From an uncultured Clostridia bacterium (GTDB lineage Bacteria > Bacillota > Clostridia > Oscillospirales > Oscillospiraceae), in NCBI GenBank assembly GCA_945946745.1, contig CAMEWZ010000002.1, positions 1-37,805 on the forward strand: a stretch of 37,805 nt of DNA. The letters run 5' to 3'. Under the pieces are notes generated by a model. That model was not told the origin of the DNA, searched no databases, and saw only the letters and a list, made by a program, of their open reading frames with translations. Made by a program: the position numbers and the translations under genes. Below are positions 15,827-23,849 of this stretch, piece after piece; within the stretch, counting starts at the first letter, position 1, and every line of letters begins with the position of its first letter.

Positions 15827-16963
15827 ATGGAAAAAAAGAAGGTTTTGTTTGTGGCTACGGTGGTCAAAACGCATATCATGCAATTCCATCTCCCCTATCT
15901 GAAGATGTTCCAGGAAATGGGCTGGGAAACGGCGGTTGCTGCCCGGAATGATTACGAAGATCCGGCGGACTGCCAGATTCCCCACTGCGACCGGTATTTT
16001 GACATTCCCTTTGAACGGCTGCCCTGGAAGAAGGGTAACTTGCGGGCCTACCGGATGCTCAAAGCCATTATCGACCAGGAACACTATGACTTGATTCACT
16101 GCCACACACCGGTGGGGGCCATGATCGCCCGCCTGGCGGCCCGGGCTGCGCGGAGGAAGGGGACGAAGGTCATCTATACCGCCCACGGCTTCCACTTTTT
16201 CCAGGGTGCGCCGGTAGCCAACTGGCTGCTGTTTTATCCTGTGGAGTGGGCGTTGTCCTTCTGCACGGATGTGCTCATCACCATCAACCAGGAGGATTAT
16301 ACCCGGGCGAAGGGGCATCTGCACGCAAAGCGGGTGGAATATGTGCCCGGGGTGGGCATCGATACGGCCCGTTTTCGGGAGAATCCGGTTGACCGCTGGG
16401 AAAAGCGCCGGGAGCTGGGCTGTGCCGACGGGGATTTTTTGATTCTGACCGTGGCGGAAATGACCGCCAACAAAAATCACATCACCATTTTAAAGGCGTT
16501 GGCGCTTTTGAAAAACGAGCCGATGTTTGCAAACCTGCACTATTGGATCTGCGGACGGGGAGAGACCTGGCAGTCGCTGGAAAACAGCGCCAGAGAGCTG
16601 GGGATTGCGTCCCATGTCCACTTCCTGGGCTACCGGAATGACGCCCCGGAGCTGTATCCCTGCTGTGACCTGTTCGCGTTTATGCCCTACCGGGAGGGCT
16701 TGCCTGTGGCCTTGATGGAGGCCATGGCCAGCGGAGCACCCATTGTGTGCACCCGGATTCGAGGCAACCGGGATCTGATTGCCGACGGCGTTTCCGGTGT
16801 GTTCGTGGAGAATTCTCCCCAGGCCCTGGCGGAGGCCATCCGCGCCCTCTATGCCGATCCCCAGCGGCGGGAAGCACTGGGACGGGGCGCGAGGGAGGCC
16901 GTCCAGGCATTCGATGCCGAGGCGGTGTACCGGCAGATGAAGGAAATTTATTTGAGCGTATAA
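15827..16963 (+). CDS. GT4 glycosyltransferase, EpsD-like
   Basis: This 378-residue GT-B enzyme starts at ATG 15827, behind GGGGG at 15813-15818; a longer in-frame reading from 15740 would overlap the promoter and is rejected. The acceptor domain has IHCHTPVG (90-97) and YTAHGFHFFQGAP (117-129), then NWLLFYPVEW (132-141), which closely matches the EpsD branch. The donor domain has TVAEMTANKNH and YREGLPVALMEAMASGAP (288-305) with EX7E Glu290-Glu298. EpsD-type enzymes act early in Gram-positive exopolysaccharide assembly, so this may add one of the first sugars of the second glycan. As the first gene after a new promoter and terminator, it heads unit 2. Confidence 0.9.
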   Translation: MEKKKVLFVATVVKTHIMQFHLPYLKMFQEMGWETAVAARNDYEDPADCQIPHCDRYFDIPFERLPWKKGNLRAYRMLKAIIDQEHYDLIHCHTPVGAMIARLAARAARRKGTKVIYTAHGFHFFQGAPVANWLLFYPVEWALSFCTDVLITINQEDYTRAKGHLHAKRVEYVPGVGIDTARFRENPVDRWEKRRELGCADGDFLILTVAEMTANKNHITILKALALLKNEPMFANLHYWICGRGETWQSLENSARELGIASHVHFLGYRNDAPELYPCCDLFAFMPYREGLPVALMEAMASGAPIVCTRIRGNRDLIADGVSGVFVENSPQALAEAIRALYADPQRREALGRGAREAVQAFDAEAVYRQMKEIYLSV

Positions 16964-16975
16964 GGAGGCTGGCAC

Positions 16976-17950
16976 ATGGGCGGAACCTTGATCGTATCCC
17001 TGGATTTTGAACTGTTTTGGGGAATGCTGGACAAGTGCGCGCTGGCGGATTACCAGGAAAATGTCCTAGGGGGCCGGGCGGCGATTCCCAAAATGCTGGA
17101 GCTGTTTCAAAAATACGGCATTCACGCCACTTGGGCGGCGGTGGGGTTCCTGTTTGGGGAGGATTACCGACAGCTTTCCTCCTTTTTTCCGGCGGAGGCC
17201 CAGCGGCCGACCTATGACAATCCCAAGCTGAATCCCTATGGCGTTTTTTCCGGAATCGGTGATAACGAGGAAAGTGCGCCCTGCTTCTATGCGCCGTCCC
17301 TGCTGCGGCAGATTGCCGCGGCGCCGGGGCAGGAGATTGGCAGCCACACCTTTTCCCACTATTACTGCCGGGAGAAGGGCCAGACGGTGGAGCAGTTCCG
17401 GGCGGACATGCTGGCGGCCCAGGCGGTTGCCCAGGCACAGGGCTACGCGCTGACCTCGGTGATCCTGCCCCGGAACCAGTGCGAGCCGGAATATACCCAG
17501 GTTCTCCGGGAGTGCGGCTTTACCGCCTACCGGGATGAGGAAAATGACTGGATTCACGAAAAAATCAAGTTCCGTCCCCTGCTGCGGGCGCTGCGGCTGG
17601 CGGATGTGTACCTTCCGCTGACGGGTCAAGGCGGTTACCGGCCCCAAAATGAGGATGGCATCTGGAATCTGACGGGTTCCCGGATGTACAAGCCGATTTT
17701 TGGCCCGCTGCGGTTTTTGGAAAACGGGAAGCTGCGCCGGATCAAGCGCCAGATGCGCTACGCGGCGGAGCATGATCTGACCTTCCATCTGTGGTGGCAC
17801 CCGCACAATGTGGGCGTCAAAACAGAGGCACATCTAAAACAGCTGGAGGAGATTTTTGCGTATTTCCGGCAGCTGCAGCAGACCTACGGGATGCGCAGCC
17901 TGAATATGGGCGAAGCCGTCCAAATGCTGGAAAAGGAGGCCGCCCGATGA
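16976..17950 (+). CDS. Polysaccharide deacetylase (CE4/NodB-like), cytoplasmic
   Basis: The 324-residue protein has the NodB-fold motifs: SLDFE (8-12) with the catalytic base Asp10, HATWAAVGFLF (50-60), the metal pair in HTFSH (His124 and His128), LPRNQ (164-168) and WWHPHN (273-278), the late catalytic His motif. It has no signal peptide or membrane anchor; the catalytic Asp is at residue 10. It therefore probably removes an N- or O-acetyl group inside the cell, from a lipid-linked intermediate and not from the finished wall polymer. LPS-type deacetylases of the WalW group are the closest analogues I recall. A good AAGGAGG (16962-16968) lies ahead. The stop overlaps the next gene's ATG. The exact substrate is unknown. 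Confidence 0.87.
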   Translation: MGGTLIVSLDFELFWGMLDKCALADYQENVLGGRAAIPKMLELFQKYGIHATWAAVGFLFGEDYRQLSSFFPAEAQRPTYDNPKLNPYGVFSGIGDNEESAPCFYAPSLLRQIAAAPGQEIGSHTFSHYYCREKGQTVEQFRADMLAAQAVAQAQGYALTSVILPRNQCEPEYTQVLRECGFTAYRDEENDWIHEKIKFRPLLRALRLADVYLPLTGQGGYRPQNEDGIWNLTGSRMYKPIFGPLRFLENGKLRRIKRQMRYAAEHDLTFHLWWHPHNVGVKTEAHLKQLEEIFAYFRQLQQTYGMRSLNMGEAVQMLEKEAAR

Positions 17951-18999
17951 AAGTGATGCATGTGCTCAATTCCCGCATTTACTCCGGCGCGGAAAAGGTG
18001 GTCTGCCAGATCATTCATTCCTTCGCGGACACAGAGGTGGAGATGGTCTATTGCAGCCCGGAAAGCGAGATCGTCGCCCGGATGCTGACCGAGCAGGGCG
18101 TGACCTATCTGCCGGTGTCCAAGCTGACACCCGGGGAGCTGGGCCGGGTGATTCGGGAACAGAAGCCGGATCTGATCCACGCCCATGATATGCGGGCGGG
18201 ATTTGTATCCGCTCTTTGCTGCGGGAGCATTCCGCTGATTTCCCACATTCATAACAACGCCTATGATTCCCGGGGGATTTCCCCCAAGTCCATTGCCTAT
18301 CTGCTGGCGGGGCTCAAAGCCAGGCATATTCTGTGGGTATCCAACAGTTCCTATGAAGGGTATGCGTTTCATAAGCTGTTTGCGAAGAAAAGCAGCGTGT
18401 TGTACAACATCATTGACACGGAGCAGATCTTTGCAAAAAAGGCCCAGGATCCCAATACCTATGATTTTGACCTCATCTATGTGGGCCGTCTGACCTTCCA
18501 GAAGGATCCCCAGCGGCTGATGCGGCTGTGCGCCCGGCTGAAGCAATCCCGGCCAAATGTAAAGGCGGCCATTGTGGGCACCGGAGAACTGGAGCAGGAG
18601 ACAGAGGCACTTTGCCGAGAGCTGGGCTTGGAGGAAAATGTCCACTTTCTGGGCTTTCAGGATAATCCCATCAAGATGGTGGCGGACAGCAAGGCGCTGG
18701 TGCTGACCTCCCGCTGGGAGGGAACGCCCATGTGCGCCCTGGAGGCCATGGCGCTGGGAACGCCGGTGGTCAGCACCCCCTCTGATGGCATGGTGGATTT
18801 GCTGGAGGACGGCGTCAGCGGCTATTTAAGCGAGGATGACGAGGTGCTGGAGCGGGATTTGCTGAAGCTTTTCGATGACCCGGTCTGCCGGGAAACCCTG
18901 GCGGAAAACGCCCGGAGGCACTTCCTCGAAATCAACGATGCCCCCAAATACCGGCAGGCCATCTGGGACTGCTACCGGCAGGGGATGGAGACGGTATGA
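17947..18999 (+). CDS. GT4 glycosyltransferase
   Basis: The start at 17947 (ATGA overlap with the deacetylase stop) is preferred over in-frame codons further upstream inside that gene. This GT-B protein of 350 residues begins HVLNSRIYSGAEKVVCQ (5-21), with the phosphate-loop motif SGAEK. DLIHAHD (75-81) is in the acceptor domain. IYVGRLTFQKDPQRL (177-191) opens the donor domain, and SRWEGTPMCALEAMALGTP (255-273) carries EX7E Glu258-Glu266. EpsF-like GT4 enzymes have this layout. It is coupled by another ATGA to the GT4 at 18996. Sugar specificity is unknown. Confidence 0.9.
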   Translation: MKVMHVLNSRIYSGAEKVVCQIIHSFADTEVEMVYCSPESEIVARMLTEQGVTYLPVSKLTPGELGRVIREQKPDLIHAHDMRAGFVSALCCGSIPLISHIHNNAYDSRGISPKSIAYLLAGLKARHILWVSNSSYEGYAFHKLFAKKSSVLYNIIDTEQIFAKKAQDPNTYDFDLIYVGRLTFQKDPQRLMRLCARLKQSRPNVKAAIVGTGELEQETEALCRELGLEENVHFLGFQDNPIKMVADSKALVLTSRWEGTPMCALEAMALGTPVVSTPSDGMVDLLEDGVSGYLSEDDEVLERDLLKLFDDPVCRETLAENARRHFLEINDAPKYRQAIWDCYRQGMETV

Positions 19000-20066
19000 A
19001 GATTTTGCAGGTGATTCCCTATTTCTGCTTCGGCGGCGCGGAGACCATGTGCGAGAGTCTGACCTACGCTCTGGGAAAGCTGGGGCATACGGTGCGGGTG
19101 GTCAGTCTGTACGCCGAGCACACCCCCATCTCCCAACGGATGGAGCGGGCGGGGGTGCCCATCCGCTACCTGGATAAGAAGCTGGGCATGGATCTTTCCA
19201 TGGTTCCCAAGCTGGCGAAAATCATCCGGGAGGAAACGCCGGACGTGATCCACACCCATCTGGATGTGATCAAATATACCGTTGCCGCCGCCAGACTGGC
19301 AGGGGTGAAGAACTGCGTCCATACCATCCACAACGTGGCGCAGCAGGAGGCGGAGGGACGGGTTCAGAAAATCATCAACGGCTTTTATTTCCGCCATGGC
19401 TGGTCGGTGCCGGTGGCCCTCAGCCCCCAGGTGCAGCGCACCGTGGAGTCCTTTTACGGCCTAAACCAGGCGGATATCCCGGTGATCTATAACGGCATCC
19501 AGTTGGACAGCTGTGTCCCGAAAACCGCATATTCGCTGACCGATACGCCGACACTGGTGCATATCGGCCGGTTTAATGAACAGAAAAATCACGCGCTGCT
19601 GCTACGCTCGTTTCAGCGGATTCTCGCGGCGTATCCCCAATGCCGGCTGCTGCTGCTGGGGGACGGGGAGCTGCGGCGGGAAACGGAAGCGCTTGCCGCG
19701 CGGCTGCATATCCAGGATAGCGTCTTCTTTTTGGGCAGCCAGGACAATGTGTACCCCTGGCTGAACCGGGCGGATATCTTCCTGCTGCCGTCCCGGTATG
19801 AGGGGATGCCCATGACCCTGATCGAGGCCATGGGCACGGGTCTTCCCATTGTGGCCAGCGCCGTTGGCGGTGTGCCGGATATGCTCACCGACGGAGAAAG
19901 CGCCCTGCTGACCCCCTGTGACGAGGAGGCGGTGGCCCAGGCGGTGCTTCGGCTGCTGGCGGATGAGGGGCTGCGGGCGTCTTTGGGAAAAGCCGCCTTG
20001 ACACAGAGCCGCCGGTTCTCGGCGGAATACATGGCGCGGCAGTATGTCACGCTTTATCAGAAATAA
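18996..20066 (+). CDS. GT4 glycosyltransferase
   Basis: A GT-B protein of 356 residues that is clearly a relative of the GT4 gene before it. It opens with ILQVIPYFCFGGAETMCES (3-21) with the GGAE loop, and DVIHTHLD (83-90) is in the acceptor domain. VHIGRFNEQKNH (188-199) and LLGDGELR (220-227) begin the donor domain; SRYEGMPMTLIEAMGTGLP (266-284) gives EX7E Glu269-Glu277. It overlaps the upstream gene by four bases. It would act in the cytoplasm on the lipid-linked oligosaccharide of unit 2. What it transfers cannot be told. Confidence 0.9.
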   Translation: MKILQVIPYFCFGGAETMCESLTYALGKLGHTVRVVSLYAEHTPISQRMERAGVPIRYLDKKLGMDLSMVPKLAKIIREETPDVIHTHLDVIKYTVAAARLAGVKNCVHTIHNVAQQEAEGRVQKIINGFYFRHGWSVPVALSPQVQRTVESFYGLNQADIPVIYNGIQLDSCVPKTAYSLTDTPTLVHIGRFNEQKNHALLLRSFQRILAAYPQCRLLLLGDGELRRETEALAARLHIQDSVFFLGSQDNVYPWLNRADIFLLPSRYEGMPMTLIEAMGTGLPIVASAVGGVPDMLTDGESALLTPCDEEAVAQAVLRLLADEGLRASLGKAALTQSRRFSAEYMARQYVTLYQK

Positions 20067-20085
20067 CCAGAGAGGGGGATTGGCT

Positions 20086-21066
20086 GTGGAACGGATTTCT
20101 GTGATTGTACCGGCCTACAATACCGCGCCCTGGCTGCCCCGGAGTCTGGACAGCCTGCTGGCGCAGACCTATCCCGACTTGGAGATTATCGTGGTCAATG
20201 ACGGCTCCACGGATCATACCCGGCAGGTTTTGGAGGAATATGTCCAAGATCACCCCCGAATCAAAGCCATCCACAAGGAAAACGGCGGAGTCACCTCCGC
20301 CCGGCTGCGGGGCGTGGCGGAGGCCACCGGGGCGTGGATCGGCTTTATGGATGGCGATGATACGGTGGAGCCGTGGATGTATCAAAAGCTGCTGGACAAT
20401 GCCCATGCCTACGGCGCGGAAATCTCCCACTGCGGCCACCAGGTGCGGTTTCCCGATGGGAGAGTGTCCTATGTCCACAATTCCGGCCAGCTCCGGGTTC
20501 AAGAGGGGCTGACAGGAGCCAAGGATCTGCTGGACGGCAGCCTGGTGGAATCCAGCCTGTGTACCAAGCTGTTCCGCCGGGAGCTGTTTGTGGGGCTGGA
20601 AGGCTGGATTGACCCGGCGATTACCATCAACGAAGATTATTTGATGAACTATTACCTGTTTGCCCAGGTGAAAAAAGCGGTATTTGAGGATGTGTGCCCC
20701 TACTGCTATCTTCTTCGCAGCGGCTCGGCTTCCTACCGGGTGCTCCACGAGCACAGCATTTTTGATCCCATCACCGTCCGGCAGACCATTTTGGATCGCT
20801 GTGTGCCGGAAATGCGCCAGGATGCCCGGCAGGCGCTGCTGCGCAATTGCCTGTTTGCCTATGCCCAGCTTTCGGTGAACCGGGAGCGGCAATATGACGG
20901 ATATCGGACAAGGGTTCGGGCGCTTCTGCAGGAGCAAAAGGAATATTTTCCCTTGCTGTCCCGGCGAAATCGAATTTTGGCGAATATGATTTGCACAGCC
21001 CCCTGGAGCTTCCGAATTGCCTACCGGCTGTATGTGAAGCTGTTCCAGCGGGAGGAGGAGCACTAA
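20086..21066 (+). CDS. GT2 family glycosyltransferase (GTG start)
   Basis: GTG at 20086 is the chosen start, because GAGGGGG (20072-20078) lies seven bases ahead and ISVIVPAYNT, the first beta strand, starts at residue 4. An ATG at 20044 in the same frame would add 14 residues before the fold and overlap the previous gene by 23 bases, with no ribosome site I can see. The 326-residue protein has VNDGSTD (37-43), ENGGVTSARLRGVAEATG (65-82) and the metal motif in MDGDD (88-92), where DGDD replaces the DSDD of most of the other GT2s here. The C-terminal half is helical and soluble. It is the first of three GT2 genes in a row. Confidence 0.87.
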   Translation: MERISVIVPAYNTAPWLPRSLDSLLAQTYPDLEIIVVNDGSTDHTRQVLEEYVQDHPRIKAIHKENGGVTSARLRGVAEATGAWIGFMDGDDTVEPWMYQKLLDNAHAYGAEISHCGHQVRFPDGRVSYVHNSGQLRVQEGLTGAKDLLDGSLVESSLCTKLFRRELFVGLEGWIDPAITINEDYLMNYYLFAQVKKAVFEDVCPYCYLLRSGSASYRVLHEHSIFDPITVRQTILDRCVPEMRQDARQALLRNCLFAYAQLSVNRERQYDGYRTRVRALLQEQKEYFPLLSRRNRILANMICTAPWSFRIAYRLYVKLFQREEEH

Positions 21067-21090
21067 CCGTTTCTGAAGGGAGAAAGATGT

Positions 21091-22074
21091 ATGGATTCGC
21101 TGCCCCTGCTCAGCGTGGTAGTCCCGGTTTATAACGTGGAAAACTATCTGGATCGCTGTATCCGCTCCATTGCGGAGCAGACCTATTCCAATCTGGAAAT
21201 AATTTTGGTGGACGACGGCTCCACGGACGGCAGCGGTGCCATTTGTGATGCCTGGGCGGAAAAGGACAGCCGGGTAAAGGTCATCCATAAGGAAAACGGC
21301 GGCGCGGGACAGGCCCGAAATGTGGCTCTGGAGCAGATTAGGGGAGAACTGGTGGGCCTGGTGGACAGCGACGACTTTCTGGAAAGGCATATGTATGCAC
21401 ATCTGTACAGTCTGATGCGGGAGGATGTGGACATTGCCGAATGCGCCATCGGTCTGGCGGAAAGGGATGATTTTCCCATGGACGATGGAAGTATCGCCCA
21501 GATTCAGGTTTTCCCGGTGGTGGATGCCATGCGGCTGCATATTCGGGACGAGCTGTTTTGTCAGACGCCGCCCAATAAGCTATACCGCAGAAGCGTCATT
21601 GGGGACATTCGCTTTCCGGAGGGCAATCTCATCGACGACGAATTCTGGACCTACCGGGTTATCGGCAACGCCCGCCGCCTGGCCCATTCCTCAGCCTGTA
21701 TGTACGCCTACCGCCAGCAACCAGGCAGCGCGATGCACAAGCCGTATTCTCTGAAGCGGCTGCAGGGCCTTACCGCCAAGGAGCAGCGATTGGCTTATGT
21801 AGCGCAGCGGATGCCGGAGCTGGAATATGAAGCCAAATTCGACCTGTTTTTTACCTGCCTGTATGCCATGCAGGGATGCTTGAAATCTTTGCCAAAGGAG
21901 GAACTGCGGTCTGCGAGACGGATGGTTCGGGACATCGTGGCAAAGATCACGCCGCTGCCTCCCAACCCGGAGGCTTCCCGGATGAAAAACCTGCTGCTGA
22001 AGCTGGCCCAGATTTCCTTTGAGCCTACCTGCCGGGGGCTGAATTTTCTGATCGATATTCATGTGCTGACATAA
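21091..22074 (+). CDS. GT2 family glycosyltransferase
   Basis: A 327-residue GT-A enzyme behind AAGGGAG (21076-21082). Motifs are LSVVVPVYNVENYLDRC (7-23), DDGSTD (41-46), ENGGAGQARNVALEQ (68-82) and VDSDD (91-95). A later FPEGNLIDDEFWTYR stretch carries the acidic residues that often complete the active site in this CpsJ/EpsJ-like group. The C-terminal region is soluble, with no membrane helices. It follows the GTG-start GT2 by 24 bases and precedes another GT2 by 11 bases. It resembles the GT2s at 13288 and 30153 in its opening motifs, consistent with family expansion inside the locus. Sugar unknown. Confidence 0.9.
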   Translation: MDSLPLLSVVVPVYNVENYLDRCIRSIAEQTYSNLEIILVDDGSTDGSGAICDAWAEKDSRVKVIHKENGGAGQARNVALEQIRGELVGLVDSDDFLERHMYAHLYSLMREDVDIAECAIGLAERDDFPMDDGSIAQIQVFPVVDAMRLHIRDELFCQTPPNKLYRRSVIGDIRFPEGNLIDDEFWTYRVIGNARRLAHSSACMYAYRQQPGSAMHKPYSLKRLQGLTAKEQRLAYVAQRMPELEYEAKFDLFFTCLYAMQGCLKSLPKEELRSARRMVRDIVAKITPLPPNPEASRMKNLLLKLAQISFEPTCRGLNFLIDIHVLT

Positions 22075-22085
22075 GGAGCGAGACT

Positions 22086-22976
22086 ATGGAGGAATCCTTT
22101 TTCATCACCGTGTTTACGCCCACCTTCAACCGGGCTTATATTTTGGAAAACCTGTACCGTTCCTTGCAGCGCCAGAGCTTTCGTGACTTTGAATGGCTGA
22201 TTGTGGATGACGGCTCGTCGGACAACACCCAGGCGCTGGTGGAGTCTTGGCGCGGGGAGGACAATCCCTTTCCCATCCGCTATGTCCGCCAGGAAAACGG
22301 TGGCAAGTGCCGGGCTATCAACCATGGCTTGAAGCTGGCCCAGGGAAAGCTGTTTTTTACCGTGGATTCCGATGACTATTTGACGGACGATGCCTTGGAG
22401 AAAGTGGCCCGCTGGGAGTCGGAGCTTCCCAAGGATCAGAAATTCTGCGGCTTTGCGGGAAACCTGGGCCTTACCCCGGAGCAGACTCCCAACCGGTTGT
22501 TCGAGGGAGGCTATTGGGACGGGACGGCGCTGGATCGGTATGGCCAGGTGGACGGAGAGCGGGCATACGCATTTTATACGGATGTCCACCGGCAGTATTT
22601 CTATCCTGAGTTCCCTGGAGAAACGTTTCTGACGGAGGCTGTGACTTGGGATCAGATGGCTCATGACGGCTACAAAATGCGGTTTTATAATGATATCATC
22701 CGGATCTGGGAATACCAGGACAACGGCTTGACCAAGGCCGGATATCAGATATTCCTGGACAATCCCCAGGGAACGGGGTTGTTCTTCCGGCAAAAGGCGG
22801 AATACCTGCATTATGACTGCAAAACCCGTCTGGGCATGTGGTACGGCTTTACCTGTGACGCGATGGATCGCTGTACCAACCGGCAGATCGCGGAATACAT
22901 CGATATGCCCTTGTGGCTGGTAGGCCCCATGAAGGCGGTTCATAACATTTTGCAATTGATTCGGAAAAAGAGGTAA
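22086..22976 (+). CDS. GT2 family glycosyltransferase, distinct subgroup
   Basis: The 296-residue GT-A protein reads FFITVFTPTFNRAYILENLY (5-24) at its start, with TPTFNRA where the neighbours have VPVYN. DDGSSD (41-46), ENGGKCRAINHGLKLAQG (70-87) and TVDSDD (92-97) follow. The C-terminal half is Tyr- and Trp-rich (GGYWDGTALDRYG, YFYPEFPGE) and unlike the other GT2s here; this pattern is common in a separate capsular GT2 group that often sits next to ABC exporters. AAGGAG (22073-22078) gives the start. It ends three bases before the exporter permease gene, so co-expression with the transporter is assured. Substrate unknown. Confidence 0.88.
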   Translation: MEESFFITVFTPTFNRAYILENLYRSLQRQSFRDFEWLIVDDGSSDNTQALVESWRGEDNPFPIRYVRQENGGKCRAINHGLKLAQGKLFFTVDSDDYLTDDALEKVARWESELPKDQKFCGFAGNLGLTPEQTPNRLFEGGYWDGTALDRYGQVDGERAYAFYTDVHRQYFYPEFPGETFLTEAVTWDQMAHDGYKMRFYNDIIRIWEYQDNGLTKAGYQIFLDNPQGTGLFFRQKAEYLHYDCKTRLGMWYGFTCDAMDRCTNRQIAEYIDMPLWLVGPMKAVHNILQLIRKKR

Positions 22977-22979
22977 CCT

Positions 22980-23837
22980 ATGGCTGACATTTCGCAATCC
23001 AATTATCACATTCATATTACCGCCAAGCACCGCTGGCTGGATCTGAATTTGAAGGAGGTCTGGCGGTATCGGGACTTGATCCTTCTGTTTACCAGGCGGA
23101 ATTTTGTGGTGTCCTATAAGCAGACCGTGCTGGGCCCCGCCTGGATTTTCTTGACGCCTTTGTTCAGCAGTATCGTCCAGGCCTTCGTCTTTGGCGGCAT
23201 CGCGGGCATTGAGACCGATGGCATTCCCATGCTGCTGTTTTATCTTTGCAGCAACGCGGTGTGGGGCTTCTTCTCCACGTGCCTAACCAACAACGCCGGA
23301 ACCTTTACGGAAAACGCCTATGTGTTTGGCAAGGTGTATTTCCCCCGGCTGACCACGCCCATCTCCAACATCCTGTCCTGCGCCATCCGGTTTGGCATTC
23401 AGATGATCCTGGTTCTGATTTTTATGGTGTATTTTCTCATCCAGGGAACGGTGCATCCCAATTGGTGGGCATGGTTCCTCATTCCGGTGGAGCTGATCCA
23501 TCTGGGAATTCTGGGCATGGGCTTTGGCATTATCATTTCCAGCCTGACCACCAAGTATCGGGATCTGACGGTGCTGGTGGGCTTTGGCGTGTCCCTGTGG
23601 ATGTATCTGACCCCCATTGTTTACCCTTTGTCTACGGCGGCGGAGGGCTGGATGAAAACCGCGCTGATGATCAACCCGGTGACCATTCCCGTGGAGCTGA
23701 TGCGCTTTGCCATTTTGGGGAAGGGCACCTTCCATCTGGGGTACTACAGCCTGTCCTGGGTGGTGACGCTCTTGGTGGCGGTGCTGGGCATCATGATCTT
23801 CAATAAGGTCGAGCGGAACTTTATGGATACGGTGTAA
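22980..23837 (+). CDS. wzm: ABC-2 type polysaccharide/polyol phosphate export permease (Wzm/TagG-like)
   Basis: The membrane half of a glycan exporter; a dimer of this protein with two ATPase subunits moves a finished undecaprenyl-linked polymer across the membrane. The 285-residue length is typical. After a cytoplasmic start comes the family's opening block YRDLILLFTRRNFVVSYKQT (30-49) and LGPAWIFLTPLFSS (51-64), then about six membrane segments (near 53-75, 82-101, 128-155, 163-188, 196-217 and 256-275). SSLTTKYRDLTVLVGFG (187-203) and LTPIVYP (210-216) are also typical. It begins three bases after a GT2 gene and is followed 12 bases on by its ATPase. TagG-type teichoic acid exporters are the near alternative. 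Confidence 0.93.
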   Translation: MADISQSNYHIHITAKHRWLDLNLKEVWRYRDLILLFTRRNFVVSYKQTVLGPAWIFLTPLFSSIVQAFVFGGIAGIETDGIPMLLFYLCSNAVWGFFSTCLTNNAGTFTENAYVFGKVYFPRLTTPISNILSCAIRFGIQMILVLIFMVYFLIQGTVHPNWWAWFLIPVELIHLGILGMGFGIIISSLTTKYRDLTVLVGFGVSLWMYLTPIVYPLSTAAEGWMKTALMINPVTIPVELMRFAILGKGTFHLGYYSLSWVVTLLVAVLGIMIFNKVERNFMDTV

Positions 23838-23849
23838 GGAGGGAAAGCC

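Noticed and set aside
14164..15879. A 571-codon open frame on the - strand opposite the flippase
   Set aside because: The Gln/His-rich antisense of a membrane protein gene; it crosses the terminator and promoter and has no recognisable domain.
20044..20085. ATG at 20044 as start of the GT2 gene
   Set aside because: It would overlap the GT4 gene by 23 bases and lacks a ribosome site; GTG 20086 follows GAGGGGG at the right distance.
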